Below the pieces are notes generated by a model. It did not search any database. It saw only the letters and a program-made list of their open reading frames with translations, and was not told the origin of the DNA. This document shows, in pieces, positions 1 to 7,599 of a DNA stretch of 15,065 bases. The position numbers and the translations under genes were made by a program. Positions within the stretch are counted from its first letter, which is position 1; each line of letters starts with the position of its first letter. The DNA is from JBEKYH01 sp049511115 (GTDB lineage: Bacteria; Planctomycetota; Phycisphaerae; Tepidisphaerales; Tepidisphaeraceae): the NCBI GenBank assembly GCA_049511115.1, contig JBEKYH010000060.1:1-15065 (forward strand). Direction: 5' to 3'.

Positions 1-69
1 TGCGAATTTCTCTTGACGCGGCCGGGGGCGTTGCCGCATATTACCGATCCGCGCTTCTGGACCATTTGA
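1..69 (+). CDS. C-terminal tail of an unidentified upstream gene (partial)
   Basis: Frame 1 is open from the window edge to a TGA at 67-69 and reads as a 22-residue tail ending in LPHITDPRFWTI. The composition is protein-like, but it is too short to assign to a family, and a chance open frame of this length is quite possible. If real, the gene ends about 50 bases before glnN, so the glnN promoter would lie in or just after its end. Confidence 0.35.
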   Translation, partial: CEFLLTRPGALPHITDPRFWTI

Positions 70-96
70 GGATGATCGTCTGTTAAATTCTATACC
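66..96 (+). promoter_or_regulatory. Weak candidate promoter for glnN
   Basis: TTGAGG (66-71) and TATACC (91-96) each match the sigma-70 consensus at four of six positions, but the 19-nt spacer is long. It would give a very short leader carrying the AGAGGG ribosome binding site at 105-110. An alternative pair further left is TTGACG (13-18) with CATATT (37-42). Neither is convincing. Confidence 0.25.
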
Positions 97-118
97 CCAT
101 TTTTAGAGGGATACGCCT

Positions 119-2299
119 ATGGCCGCCAACGCTCGCTACGCCGCGATTCAGTCTATTTCGGTCGCCAAGCACAAGCTCGACCAGATCGACTTCATGAAGA
201 CACATGCCAAAGACCTGTTCGGCATGTATGTCTTCAATGAGGAGGTTCAGCGCGAGCGGCTGCCCAAGCATGTCTTCAAATCGCTGCAAAAAACCATCAA
301 GGAAGGCGCGCCCTTCGATCCGGGTATCGCCGAAACAGTAGCCGCCGCGATGAAGGATTGGGCAATCGACCACGGCGCAACTCACTACACCCACCTTTTC
401 CAGCCGATGACGGGAATCACTGCTGAAAAACATGACAGCTTCGTGAACCCCACCGGCAACGGCACAGCGCTGGCCGAATTCAGCGGCCGCGAACTGACCA
501 AGGGCGAGCCCGATGCCAGCAGCTTCCCCAGCGGCGGCTTGCGCGCGACGTTCGAGGCGCGTGGCTATACCGCCTGGGACCCGACCAGCCCGGCCTATAT
601 CATGAAGCAGCCCAACGGTTCGACGCTGGTGATCCCCACCGCATTCCTGAGCTGGACCGGCGAGGCGCTCGACAAAAAGACCCCCCTGCTCAAGTCGATG
701 GAAGCCCTCAGCGTACAGGCGATTCGCGTGCTCAAACTCTTCGGCAAGGAAGCCAAGCACGTCTTCACGACGGTTGGTTCCGAGCAGGAATATTTCCTCA
801 TCGACAAGAGTTTCTACATGCTCCGTCCCGACCTCATCAACGCCGGTCGCACCCTGTTCGGCGCCAAGCCTCCCAAGGGACAGGAATTGGAAGATCAGTA
901 TTTCGGCGTGATTCCCGATCGCGTCATCGCCTGCATGGCCGACGCCGAAGCGGAGCTCATGAAGCTCGGCGTGCCGATCAAGACGCGCCACAACGAAGTG
1001 GCCCCCAGCCAGTACGAACTGGCCCCCACGTTTGAAAACAGCAATCTGGCCACGGACCACCAGAACCTGATCATGCTGACCCTGCGGACGACCGCTGAGA
1101 AGTATGGCCTGGCGTGCCTGCTGCACGAGAAACCCTTCGCCGGCGTCAACGGCAGCGGCAAGCACAATAACTGGTCAATGTCCACCGATTACGGCGAGAA
1201 CCTGCTCAATCCCGGCGATACTCCGCACGATAACGCGCAGTTCCTGGTGTTCGTCTGCGCCACCATTCGCGCGGTATCCAAGTACAGCGACATTCTCAGG
1301 TTGTCGATTGCCAGCGCGCATAACGACCATCGCCTTGGGGCCAACGAAGCACCGCCGGCGATCATCAGCATCTACCTGGGCGATCAGCTCAACGACATCA
1401 TCGAGCAGATCGAAAAGGGCGGCGCCAAGAGCAGCAAGCAGGGCGGTTGGTTTGAGACCGGCGTGTCCGTGCTTCCCAAGATTCCCAAGGAAGCCGGCGA
1501 CCGCAACCGAACCAGCCCGTTTGCTTTCACGGGAAACAAATTCGAGTTCCGCGCGGTCGGCGGTTCCGCGAACATCGCCGGCCCGAACACGATTCTCAAC
1601 ACGATTGTCGCCGACAGTCTCGATTTTATCGCCACCAAATTGGAAGCCGACGTCAAGGCCGGCAAGGACCTGCACAAGGCCATTCAGGAATTGCTCCCGA
1701 CCATCATCAAGGAGCACAAGAAGGTCGTCTACAACGGCGACAACTACACCGAAGAGTGGCACAAGGAGGCCGAAAAACGCGGCCTGCCCAACTTCAAAAA
1801 TACAGTGGACGTGCTTCCGGTGATCAATAAGAAGGAAGTCATCGAGGTCCTTTCCAAGTACAAAGTGTACAGCGAAAAGGAACTGGCCAGCCGGTTCATC
1901 ATTCTCTCCGAGGGCTACACCAAGACGGTGACCATTGAAGCGAATCTGACTTCGTTCATGGCCCGTACGCAGATTCTCCCCGCCGCCCTGCGATATCAAA
2001 CGCAGGTTGCCGACTCGGTCAACGCTGCCAAGGCCGCCGGCGTTGATGTGGCCGCACAGTTCGAGGAATTGAAGGTCCTCTCGGCGACCATCGCCGATTT
2101 GCAAAAGGGAATCGCCAAGCTGGACAAGGCCCTGCATCACCACCCCGAGGGAGACGCCTACGCTCACGCCAAAGCCGCGCGGGACTCGCTCCTGCCGGCG
2201 ATGCTGGACGTGCGCAAGGCGGCGGACAAGCTGGAGACCATCGTCGCCGACGATCTCTGGCCGCTGCCGACCTACCGGGAAATGCTGTTCATCCGGTAA
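119..2299 (+). CDS. glnN: Glutamine synthetase type III (GlnN)
   Basis: This enzyme makes glutamine from glutamate, ammonia and ATP in the cytoplasm, the central step of ammonium assimilation. At 726 residues it has the length of the GSIII family, far longer than GSI (about 470) or GSII. Visible hallmarks are VGSEQEYFLID (about residues 220-230), the RHNEVAPSQYELAP segment (about 291-304), the catalytic NGSGKHNNWS loop (about 343-352), and the helical C-terminal extension ending PLPTYREMLFIR that is typical of this class. AGAGGG at 105-110 lies 8 nt before the ATG and supports this start. The gene is monocistronic: a strong terminator follows within 35 bases. No GlnB, Amt or other nitrogen gene is adjacent. 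Family identity is certain; the symbol follows the usual GSIII name. Confidence 0.97.
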   Translation: MAANARYAAIQSISVAKHKLDQIDFMKTHAKDLFGMYVFNEEVQRERLPKHVFKSLQKTIKEGAPFDPGIAETVAAAMKDWAIDHGATHYTHLFQPMTGITAEKHDSFVNPTGNGTALAEFSGRELTKGEPDASSFPSGGLRATFEARGYTAWDPTSPAYIMKQPNGSTLVIPTAFLSWTGEALDKKTPLLKSMEALSVQAIRVLKLFGKEAKHVFTTVGSEQEYFLIDKSFYMLRPDLINAGRTLFGAKPPKGQELEDQYFGVIPDRVIACMADAEAELMKLGVPIKTRHNEVAPSQYELAPTFENSNLATDHQNLIMLTLRTTAEKYGLACLLHEKPFAGVNGSGKHNNWSMSTDYGENLLNPGDTPHDNAQFLVFVCATIRAVSKYSDILRLSIASAHNDHRLGANEAPPAIISIYLGDQLNDIIEQIEKGGAKSSKQGGWFETGVSVLPKIPKEAGDRNRTSPFAFTGNKFEFRAVGGSANIAGPNTILNTIVADSLDFIATKLEADVKAGKDLHKAIQELLPTIIKEHKKVVYNGDNYTEEWHKEAEKRGLPNFKNTVDVLPVINKKEVIEVLSKYKVYSEKELASRFIILSEGYTKTVTIEANLTSFMARTQILPAALRYQTQVADSVNAAKAAGVDVAAQFEELKVLSATIADLQKGIAKLDKALHHHPEGDAYAHAKAARDSLLPAMLDVRKAADKLETIVADDLWPLPTYREMLFIR

Positions 2300-2330
2300 C
2301 GCTCGCGATTCTTTGCAAATACCGCTTAAT

Positions 2331-2361
2331 AAGCCCCGGTCAATTCGCCGGGGCTTTTTTT
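2331..2361 (+). terminator. Rho-independent terminator of glnN
   Basis: AAGCCCCGG (2331-2339) pairs perfectly with CCGGGGCTT (2348-2356) across an 8-nt loop and runs into seven consecutive T residues (2355-2361). It begins 32 bases after the glnN stop and insulates glnN from pabB. Confidence 0.93.
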
Positions 2362-2385
2362 GCGCCCTCGGTAATTGCGATGCTG

Positions 2386-2391
2386 TACAAT
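2386..2391 (+). promoter_or_regulatory. Candidate -10 element for pabB
   Basis: TACAAT lies just after the glnN terminator and 7 nt before an in-frame TTG codon at 2399. A -35 match is poor: TTGCGC at 2360-2365 would leave a 20-nt spacer. Transcription would start at about 2398, so the message would be essentially leaderless. The same geometry occurs at three other genes in this window. Confidence 0.4.
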
Positions 2392-2398
2392 CCCCGCC

Positions 2399-3589
2399 TT
2401 GTTTCATCCGCGCATCAATCTTTCCAGCGACGCCGACCAAACGGTCCGCGTTCCATGGACAACCGGGTTCGTCACCCCGGTCTGCACGCTCCGTTGCGAC
2501 GCGCGAACACTCAAATCAACCGCGACAATAGGCGAAGCGACCATAGGCCGATGGAGCGATCCGCTGGCTGCGTTGGAATGGATGTCTAATACCTTCTGGC
2601 CGGGCAAGGGACGATGGATTGGATTCTTGAGTTACGAACTGGGCCGCCTGTTTGAAACGCTGCCCGCCCCGACGCCCGATGATTTGAATTTGCCCCTGTT
2701 CGTCTTCACCTATTGCCGCCCGGTCGGCGAGCGTGGCAACTTCCCCGAACCAACTTATGGCACAAGCAACGCTCCGCTGCGCTCCAACTTCACGCGCCGG
2801 GATTACGAGGCCGCCGTTGCCGGCGTGATCGAATACATCGGCGCCGGCGATGTGTTTCAGGTGAACCTCTCGCAGCGATTCACGGCGGGGCTGAGCATTC
2901 CAGGCGCCGACGTATACCGGCGGCTGGTGCAGCGTTACCCGGCAAAATTCGGGGCGTATCTCGCCCACGAGGACTTTGCGCTTGTATCCAATTCGCCCGA
3001 ACTCTTCCTGCGCATTACTCCAGATCAACGCATCGTCACGCGCCCCATCAAAGGCACGCGCCCGCGCCAGGAAGGAATGGAAGAGGAACTTCGCAATAGC
3101 GCCAAGGACCAGGCCGAATTGAACATGATCGTCGACTTGGAGCGCAATGACCTCGGCCGCGTCTGCACCATCGGCAGCGTCAAGGTAACCGAGCCGCGCG
3201 TCATTGAGGCGCACCCGTCCGTTTATCACGGCGCGGCAACCATCGAAGGAACGCTCCGCGACGACGTGAAATTTGTCGATCTGCTTCGCGCCGTTTTCCC
3301 CGGCGGCAGCGTCACGGGAGCGCCCAAAATCCGTGCCATGCAGATTATCGACGAATTGGAAACCGTTCGCCGCGGCCCTTACTGCGGCGCGATCGGGTAT
3401 CTCGAACGAGACGGCTCAATGGAATTCTCCATCGCCATCCGGACAATCATCCTCAAGGACGGTCTGGCTCATTTTTCAGTCGGCGGCGGTATCGTGGCTG
3501 ATTCAAAGCCCGACCAGGAATATGAGGAGACGCTGGTCAAAGCGCAGGCTTTGTTCGCAGCCCTAGGCGTGACGCCGGAGCTTCATTGA
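2399..3589 (+). CDS. pabB: Aminodeoxychorismate synthase component I (PabB)
   Basis: It converts chorismate and glutamine-derived ammonia to 4-amino-4-deoxychorismate, the precursor of p-aminobenzoate and folate. The chorismate-binding domain covers roughly residues 125-390. PIKGTRPR (residues 216-223, Lys218) is the PabB form of the motif that is PIAGT in anthranilate synthase, so PabB is preferred over TrpE. Other conserved blocks are GDVFQVNLSQRF, LNMIVDLERNDLGRV, FPGGSVTGAPKIRAMQII, GPYCGAIGY and SVGGGIVADSKPDQEYEET. The frame is open to a TTG at 2375, but TTG at 2399 is preferred because a -10-like TACAAT lies between them; neither has a Shine-Dalgarno sequence. At 396 residues it is shorter than the usual 450 or so, with a reduced N-terminal domain. 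The stop overlaps the astB start. No PabA or PabC gene is adjacent. Confidence 0.92.
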   Translation: MFHPRINLSSDADQTVRVPWTTGFVTPVCTLRCDARTLKSTATIGEATIGRWSDPLAALEWMSNTFWPGKGRWIGFLSYELGRLFETLPAPTPDDLNLPLFVFTYCRPVGERGNFPEPTYGTSNAPLRSNFTRRDYEAAVAGVIEYIGAGDVFQVNLSQRFTAGLSIPGADVYRRLVQRYPAKFGAYLAHEDFALVSNSPELFLRITPDQRIVTRPIKGTRPRQEGMEEELRNSAKDQAELNMIVDLERNDLGRVCTIGSVKVTEPRVIEAHPSVYHGAATIEGTLRDDVKFVDLLRAVFPGGSVTGAPKIRAMQIIDELETVRRGPYCGAIGYLERDGSMEFSIAIRTIILKDGLAHFSVGGGIVADSKPDQEYEETLVKAQALFAALGVTPELH

Positions 3590-4944
3590 TGATCGCTCAC
3601 GAGGTCAACTTCGACGGCCTGGTCGGCCCGACGCATAATTACGCGGGCCTCGCCTTCGGCAACATCGCCTCCGCCACCAATCAGGGGCGCAAATCCAATC
3701 CGAAAAAAGCAGCGCTGGAGGGACTGGCCAAGATGATGGTCCTCGCGCGGCTCGGCGTGAGGCAGGCGGTGCTGCCGCCTCATCCGCGCCCGGATGTTTC
3801 TGCCCTGCGCCGATTGGGTTTTTCGGGCCCGGATCAGACGGTTCTCCAAACTGCGCGGCGTGACGCCCCGCACTTGCTCGCCGCGTGCGCCAGCGCATCA
3901 GCCATGTGGACCGCCAATGCCGCGACAGTTTCGCCATCGGCCGACACGGCAGACGGCCGCGTCCATTTCACGCCGGCAAATCTGGTGAGCCAATTGCATC
4001 GATCGCTGGAAGCGCCCACGACGGCACGCATTCTAAAGGCGATCTTTCGCGATGAAGCGGTTTTCGCCCATCATCCCCCCCTGCCGTGCGCAGCCACTGT
4101 CGCCGACGAAGGCGCCGCCAATCACCTGCGCCTCGCCCCGGCGCACGGGCAGCCCGGCATAGAGGTTTTCGTCTACGGCCGCGAGGGACGCAGCGCAGGT
4201 GACGCCCTCGCGCGGAAATTTCCCGCACGTCAGACGCTGGAAGCCTCCCAGGCTGTCGTGCGCGCCCATCAATTGGACAACAGCGCCCTGTTCCTTCGTC
4301 AAAACGCCGCCGCAATTGACGCCGGCGCATTTCACAATGATGTCGTGGCTGTCGCGAACGAGAATGTTCTCCTGTGCCACGCCCAGGCCTGGGAAGCTCA
4401 ACCCGACGCCATCAAGCGCCTCGCCCGCGCCCTGCGATCGCGCGGCGGCGAACTGATTGCTATCACAGTAAACGCCCGACAAGTCTCCTTAGCCGAGGCC
4501 GTCTGCACTTATCTGTTCAACAGCCAGATCGTGTCGCTGGCTGATGGATCGATGGCGTTAATCGCGCCCCAAGAATGCCGCCGCGCGCCGCGCGTGCGCG
4601 ATTTCTTAGATCGCCTTCCCGAAATGGGAACTCCGATCCGCAAAGTCCATTTTGTCCCCGTGCGTCAGAGCATGCGCAATGGCGGCGGCCCCGCGTGCCT
4701 GCGCCTCCGCGTGGTGCTCAATGAGCGCGAACTCGCCGCTGCTCATCCCGGTGTCTTCCTCACACCGCAACTGTTTGACTCGCTTTCCGCCTGGATCGAG
4801 CGCCATTATCGCGAGGAACTGCGCCCGGCCGATCTGCCGGATCCAAAGCTTCTCGACGAAAGCCGCCGAGCATTGGACGAATTGACGGCCCTTCTCGCTC
4901 TTGGATCGATCTACGACTTTCAGGGCTTCAGTCAGACAACGTAA
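3589..4944 (+). CDS. astB: N-succinylarginine dihydrolase (AstB)
   Basis: AstB hydrolyses N2-succinylarginine to N2-succinylornithine, two ammonia and CO2, the second step of arginine succinyltransferase catabolism. The 451-residue protein aligns from end to end with the Escherichia coli enzyme as I recall it. It opens HEVNFDGLVGPTHNYAGL and has SNPKKAALEGLAKM, the SASAMWTANAATVSPSADT block and LFNSQIVS. The catalytic triad is visible: Glu174 (DEGAANH), His249 (AFHNDVVAV) and Cys370 (NGGGPACLRLRV). The start is the ATG at 3589, which overlaps the pabB stop as TGATG; GGAG at 3577-3580 lies 8 nt upstream. Coupling to pabB implies co-transcription. No astA, astC, astD or astE is in the window, so the substrate source is unclear. 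Arginine dihydrolase activity, as in related cyanobacterial amidinotransferase-fold enzymes, is a less likely alternative. Confidence 0.93.
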   Translation: MIAHEVNFDGLVGPTHNYAGLAFGNIASATNQGRKSNPKKAALEGLAKMMVLARLGVRQAVLPPHPRPDVSALRRLGFSGPDQTVLQTARRDAPHLLAACASASAMWTANAATVSPSADTADGRVHFTPANLVSQLHRSLEAPTTARILKAIFRDEAVFAHHPPLPCAATVADEGAANHLRLAPAHGQPGIEVFVYGREGRSAGDALARKFPARQTLEASQAVVRAHQLDNSALFLRQNAAAIDAGAFHNDVVAVANENVLLCHAQAWEAQPDAIKRLARALRSRGGELIAITVNARQVSLAEAVCTYLFNSQIVSLADGSMALIAPQECRRAPRVRDFLDRLPEMGTPIRKVHFVPVRQSMRNGGGPACLRLRVVLNERELAAAHPGVFLTPQLFDSLSAWIERHYREELRPADLPDPKLLDESRRALDELTALLALGSIYDFQGFSQTT

Positions 4945-5440
4945 GCTGCACGAACACCGCGTCGAGCGATTTCCCGTGTTTGAACCCGACTCGATTTAAT
5001 CGCCCGGCGTTTACAAATCCGAATTTGCCATGCAACGCGATGCTCGCCTCCTGTTCCGAATCGATGACGCCGACCATCACACGATACCCTGCCTCTCGGG
5101 CTCGGCAAATCAGTTCCGTGAGCAGAGTCGTGCCGATGCCGCGGCGGTGATGGTCCGGTTCTATGTAGATCGAATGCTCGACCGTATACCGGTATCCCGA
5201 TTGAGTCCGGAAGGGCCCAAAAGCACCATAGCCGACGACGGCCCCCTCAACCTCCGCCACGATCACCGGTTTATCCGCGCCGTGACCATCGAACCAGCCG
5301 CACGCGTCTTCACTCGTCCAGGCAATTTCCTCGTAGGTAATGGTGGAATTTATAACGTAATAATTGCGAATGCGACGAATCGCTTCCAGGTCGTCAATCG
5401 TGGCAAGCCGGATATCGTGGCGTTGCAGTTCCTGGCCCAT
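4928..5440 (-). CDS. GNAT N-acetyltransferase, phosphinothricin/methionine-sulfone acetyltransferase type
   Basis: A 170-residue single-domain GCN5-related acetyltransferase that would transfer acetyl from acetyl-CoA to a small amine. The N-terminal pattern IRLATIDDLEAIRRIRNYYVINSTITYEE and the core YTVEHSIYIEPDHHRRGIG are typical of the Pat/Bar/MnaT subgroup; HRRGIG (about residues 98-103) is the acetyl-CoA pyrophosphate loop. GKFGFVNAGRLNRVGFKHG is the matching C-terminal segment. Members of this subgroup acetylate phosphinothricin, methionine sulfone or sulfoximine, or related amino acids; the substrate here cannot be told. The gene follows the diguanylate cyclase on the same strand after 70 bases, and its 3' end overlaps astB by 17 bases tail to tail. 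No clear Shine-Dalgarno sequence precedes the ATG. Confidence 0.88.
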   Translation of the reverse strand: MGQELQRHDIRLATIDDLEAIRRIRNYYVINSTITYEEIAWTSEDACGWFDGHGADKPVIVAEVEGAVVGYGAFGPFRTQSGYRYTVEHSIYIEPDHHRRGIGTTLLTELICRAREAGYRVMVGVIDSEQEASIALHGKFGFVNAGRLNRVGFKHGKSLDAVFVQLTLSD

Positions 5441-5510
5441 GCTTGGGAAGGTAACTCACTCACGCAGCTACGGCCATTGTGTTGGGAAGGGACTGCGTGG
5501 CAAGGAAGGA

Positions 5511-7004
5511 TCATACCGTCGCGGTTTGGGGTTCGACGGATGCAATCATCGTGCGGTCGCGTCCCGCGGCCTTGGCCTGATACAGCGCAGCATCGGCAAG
5601 GATGATCAGTTGTTCCGGCAGGCTCGGCCTTCCCGGATGCATCGCCGCGATTCCGACGGATATGCCAACCCCAATATCGCGCTTCAGCACCGCCGCCGAC
5701 GCGCGGCGATAATCCTCCCGGATTCGCTCCACCACGGCCCCCGCCTCGACGGCGGTCGCGCGCGGGAGCAGCAGAATGAACTCATCGCCCCCATACCGCG
5801 CGGCAATATCCATCCGCCGCATATTGGCCGCGATCACCTGCCCCACCACCACCAGGAGCTGGTCGCCGATAGAGTGGCCGAATCTGTCGTTGAGCTGTTT
5901 GTACCCGTCCAGATCGATCATCACGCAGGCCAGGTCATCGCCGTAACGTGAGGACTCGGCGAATAGTTGCTCCAGAACGCGCCCAAAATGCCGCCGGTTG
6001 TACAAGCCCGTCAATGGATCGGTGGCTGCCAACTGCTCAAGCTGCGCATTCTTGTCCTTTAAGTCCGCCAATGCCCGTTCCAATTCCAGGTCAAGCTGTT
6101 TATTGGCGGCAGCGAGATCGTCCTGCTGGCGTTTAACGGTTTTTGACATGGCATTGAACGACCGGGCCAGCGTGCCGATGACATCATTCCGATCCACATC
6201 CACATTCGTGTCGTAGCTGCCCGACGCGATCTTGTCCGTAGCCGAGACAAGCTGGCGGATGGGAAGGAAGATGCGGTGAACGATGAGGAACACCAACGGC
6301 AGGCTGGCGAGAATCACCGCGCCGGCAATCACGCCGGCCAGGATATTGATCCGACTTAGTTGCGCCTGTTCGGGAGTTTGGCTCACGCCGACATCGACAT
6401 AACCCACCAGCCGCTGACCCGTCGGATTCGCCCCAGGAGGCGGCGACATTGATCCGGGAAGCGGCCGGCCCAGGATCGGCGCCAGCACCTCGACATAATC
6501 ACCCAATAAAGGCGAACTTCCCTGCTGCACCTGCATCAGGCGCGCCGGGCGCGCGGTGGAACGGCCAAGTCCGGTTGGTTTGTAGTCGGGGTCCCGATGG
6601 GAGATGGAAATGGGGTGATAATCCGCGTCGTAGAAGACGACAAACAACACGTTGCGCGTGCGCAAAAGGTCCTGCCCGATCTGGCGCAAATCGGTCGGCT
6701 TGTTGTTGGTGACTTCCTGCTCGCTGGCAATGGATAGCCCCCAGGCGATCTGCCGGGCTTGCTCGCCGAGCAATTCGACCAGCCTCTGGTGTGTCTGGGA
6801 TGCGTAAAGGAGGCCATCGGCTTCCAAGCCGACGGTCAGGAGCAGCATGAAAGCGGCGATGAGCTTGCCCTGCAAGCCCATTGGCAGAAATGGCGAGCGC
6901 GCGGCAAGCAGCCCATTGGACGGACGTCCGCCTGGCCCCGACTGGCCTGACGCAGGATTCGGTTGGCCCCGCAACGGTGCTTCGTGTTCCATGAGGCGCG
7001 GCAA
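5511..7004 (-). CDS. Membrane-bound diguanylate cyclase with periplasmic sensor, HAMP and GGDEF domains
   Basis: It makes cyclic di-GMP from two GTP in response to a signal sensed outside the inner membrane. Order of parts (numbered from the ATG at 7004): first membrane helix about 45-67, extracytoplasmic sensor region about 68-216, second helix about 220-243, HAMP about 244-293, coiled coil about 293-326, GGDEF domain about 327-490. The active-site loop is intact as YGGDEF (GGDEF at 405-409), and the product-inhibition I-site is present as RRMD (396-399), five residues upstream. DPLTGLYNRRHF and DLDGYKQLNDRFGH are standard GGDEF blocks, so an active, feedback-inhibited enzyme is expected. 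The start is uncertain: Met5 and Met42 (MGLQGKLIAAF, the usual form of such N-termini) are alternatives, and none has a good ribosome binding site. A TTGACA lies upstream at 7072-7077 on this strand, but no good -10 accompanies it. Confidence 0.93.
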   Translation of the reverse strand: MPRLMEHEAPLRGQPNPASGQSGPGGRPSNGLLAARSPFLPMGLQGKLIAAFMLLLTVGLEADGLLYASQTHQRLVELLGEQARQIAWGLSIASEQEVTNNKPTDLRQIGQDLLRTRNVLFVVFYDADYHPISISHRDPDYKPTGLGRSTARPARLMQVQQGSSPLLGDYVEVLAPILGRPLPGSMSPPPGANPTGQRLVGYVDVGVSQTPEQAQLSRINILAGVIAGAVILASLPLVFLIVHRIFLPIRQLVSATDKIASGSYDTNVDVDRNDVIGTLARSFNAMSKTVKRQQDDLAAANKQLDLELERALADLKDKNAQLEQLAATDPLTGLYNRRHFGRVLEQLFAESSRYGDDLACVMIDLDGYKQLNDRFGHSIGDQLLVVVGQVIAANMRRMDIAARYGGDEFILLLPRATAVEAGAVVERIREDYRRASAAVLKRDIGVGISVGIAAMHPGRPSLPEQLIILADAALYQAKAAGRDRTMIASVEPQTATV

Positions 7005-7096
7005 TCGGAGGCCGCATGGTCTTCATCGTCGCCGCGCGGGCTTAGCTTAATCACGTTGTAATATGGAGATGTGTCAAATACATCTTGCGCTTGCAG

Positions 7097-7136
7097 AAAA
7101 AAAGAACCCCGTAGGCGTGGGTGAGACCTACGGGGT
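7097..7136 (-). terminator. Rho-independent terminator of the NifU-N gene
   Basis: A perfect 10-bp stem, ACCCCGTAGG (7106-7115) with CCTACGGGGT (7127-7136), encloses an 11-nt loop. On the minus strand it is followed by TTC and then seven T residues (7097-7103 are A on the plus strand). It lies about 50 bases beyond the stop of the 7187-7450 gene and separates it from the diguanylate cyclase. Confidence 0.85.
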
Positions 7137-7186
7137 AAGGAGGGAAGAAACACCGTGCAGAAAATTTTGTCGGATATCTTGGGATT

Positions 7187-7450
7187 TTAGTCGGCCGCGA
7201 GAACCTGTTTAACACGGCCATTAATATCGGACCATCGCGCTTGCGGCTCTTTGCCAATGGTTACAAAATCCCCCAATAACATCACGTTGGTTACCCCACC
7301 TATTGCGAACAGCCGGGACGCTAACGAATGTTCCTTGGCTTGCTGCTTATTGAAAAAACTCGCCGGATTGGCCGAAATCGTCCGATCCAGCACATACTTC
7401 ATGGCATTGGGATTGGGCGTCGCTTGAATCTCCCGAACCACAAACGACAC
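7187..7450 (-). CDS. NifU N-terminal (Scaffold protein Nfu/NifU N) domain protein
   Basis: An 87-residue protein consisting only of the Nfu/NifU-N domain. It carries the family hallmark TPNPNAMKYVLDR (about residues 11-23), the segment SLASRLFAIGGVTNVMLLGDFVTIGK (about 42-67), and a C-terminal helix with a conserved tryptophan. In two-domain Nfu proteins this module sits before the CxxC cluster-carrying domain. That domain and its cysteines are absent here, so this protein cannot hold an iron-sulfur cluster by that route; an accessory role in cluster assembly or delivery is an inference. The start is GTG at 7448-7450, with GGGAGGT placed 5-6 nt upstream. The gene has its own promoter and terminator and is divergent from the DUF1259 lipoprotein gene. 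Confidence 0.86.
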   Translation of the reverse strand: MSFVVREIQATPNPNAMKYVLDRTISANPASFFNKQQAKEHSLASRLFAIGGVTNVMLLGDFVTIGKEPQARWSDINGRVKQVLAAD

Positions 7451-7471
7451 CCCGCACCTCCCAATTTACGG

Positions 7472-7477
7472 ATTATA
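7472..7477 (-). promoter_or_regulatory. -10 element of the NifU-N gene
   Basis: A perfect TATAAT on the minus strand lies 22 nt upstream of the GTG start, giving a predicted leader of about 15 nt that carries the GGGAGGT ribosome binding site. No good -35 hexamer is seen; GTGATT at a 17-nt spacing is the closest. Confidence 0.5.
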
Positions 7478-7587
7478 ACGCCTGCGCCGGGCAAAATCAC
7501 GGATAAAATGGGGACTTTTTTTCGGTGAATAGGTTCTTCCCAAGCAACGACTTACGAGAGGCACTGCAACCGGCGGCAAAGACTGAA

Positions 7588-7593
7588 TACAAT
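7588..7593 (+). promoter_or_regulatory. Candidate -10 element of the DUF1259 lipoprotein gene, leaderless layout
   Basis: TACAAT ends exactly 6 nt before the ATG at 7600, so transcription would begin at or next to the A of the start codon. CTGCAA (7564-7569) at an 18-nt spacing is a weak -35. GGAG at 7594-7597 is too close to the ATG to act as a ribosome binding site. Confidence 0.45.
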
Positions 7594-7599
7594 GGAGCC

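Noticed and set aside
83..2440. Long open frames antisense to or overlapping glnN (83-1165 and 1175-2440 on the minus strand, 1104-1823 on the plus strand).
   Set aside because: They lie wholly or largely within a perfectly recognisable glutamine synthetase gene, have no family resemblance and reflect third-position GC bias.
5461..5499. Inverted repeat CACGCAG/CTGCGTG between the diguanylate cyclase and the acetyltransferase as a terminator.
   Set aside because: The stem is only 7 bp with a 25-nt loop and no T-run on either strand.
7525..7599. GTG at 7525 as start of the DUF1259 lipoprotein.
   Set aside because: It would add 25 polar residues before the signal peptide; the ATG at 7600 starts the lipoprotein signal sequence directly and has a -10 element at the right distance.
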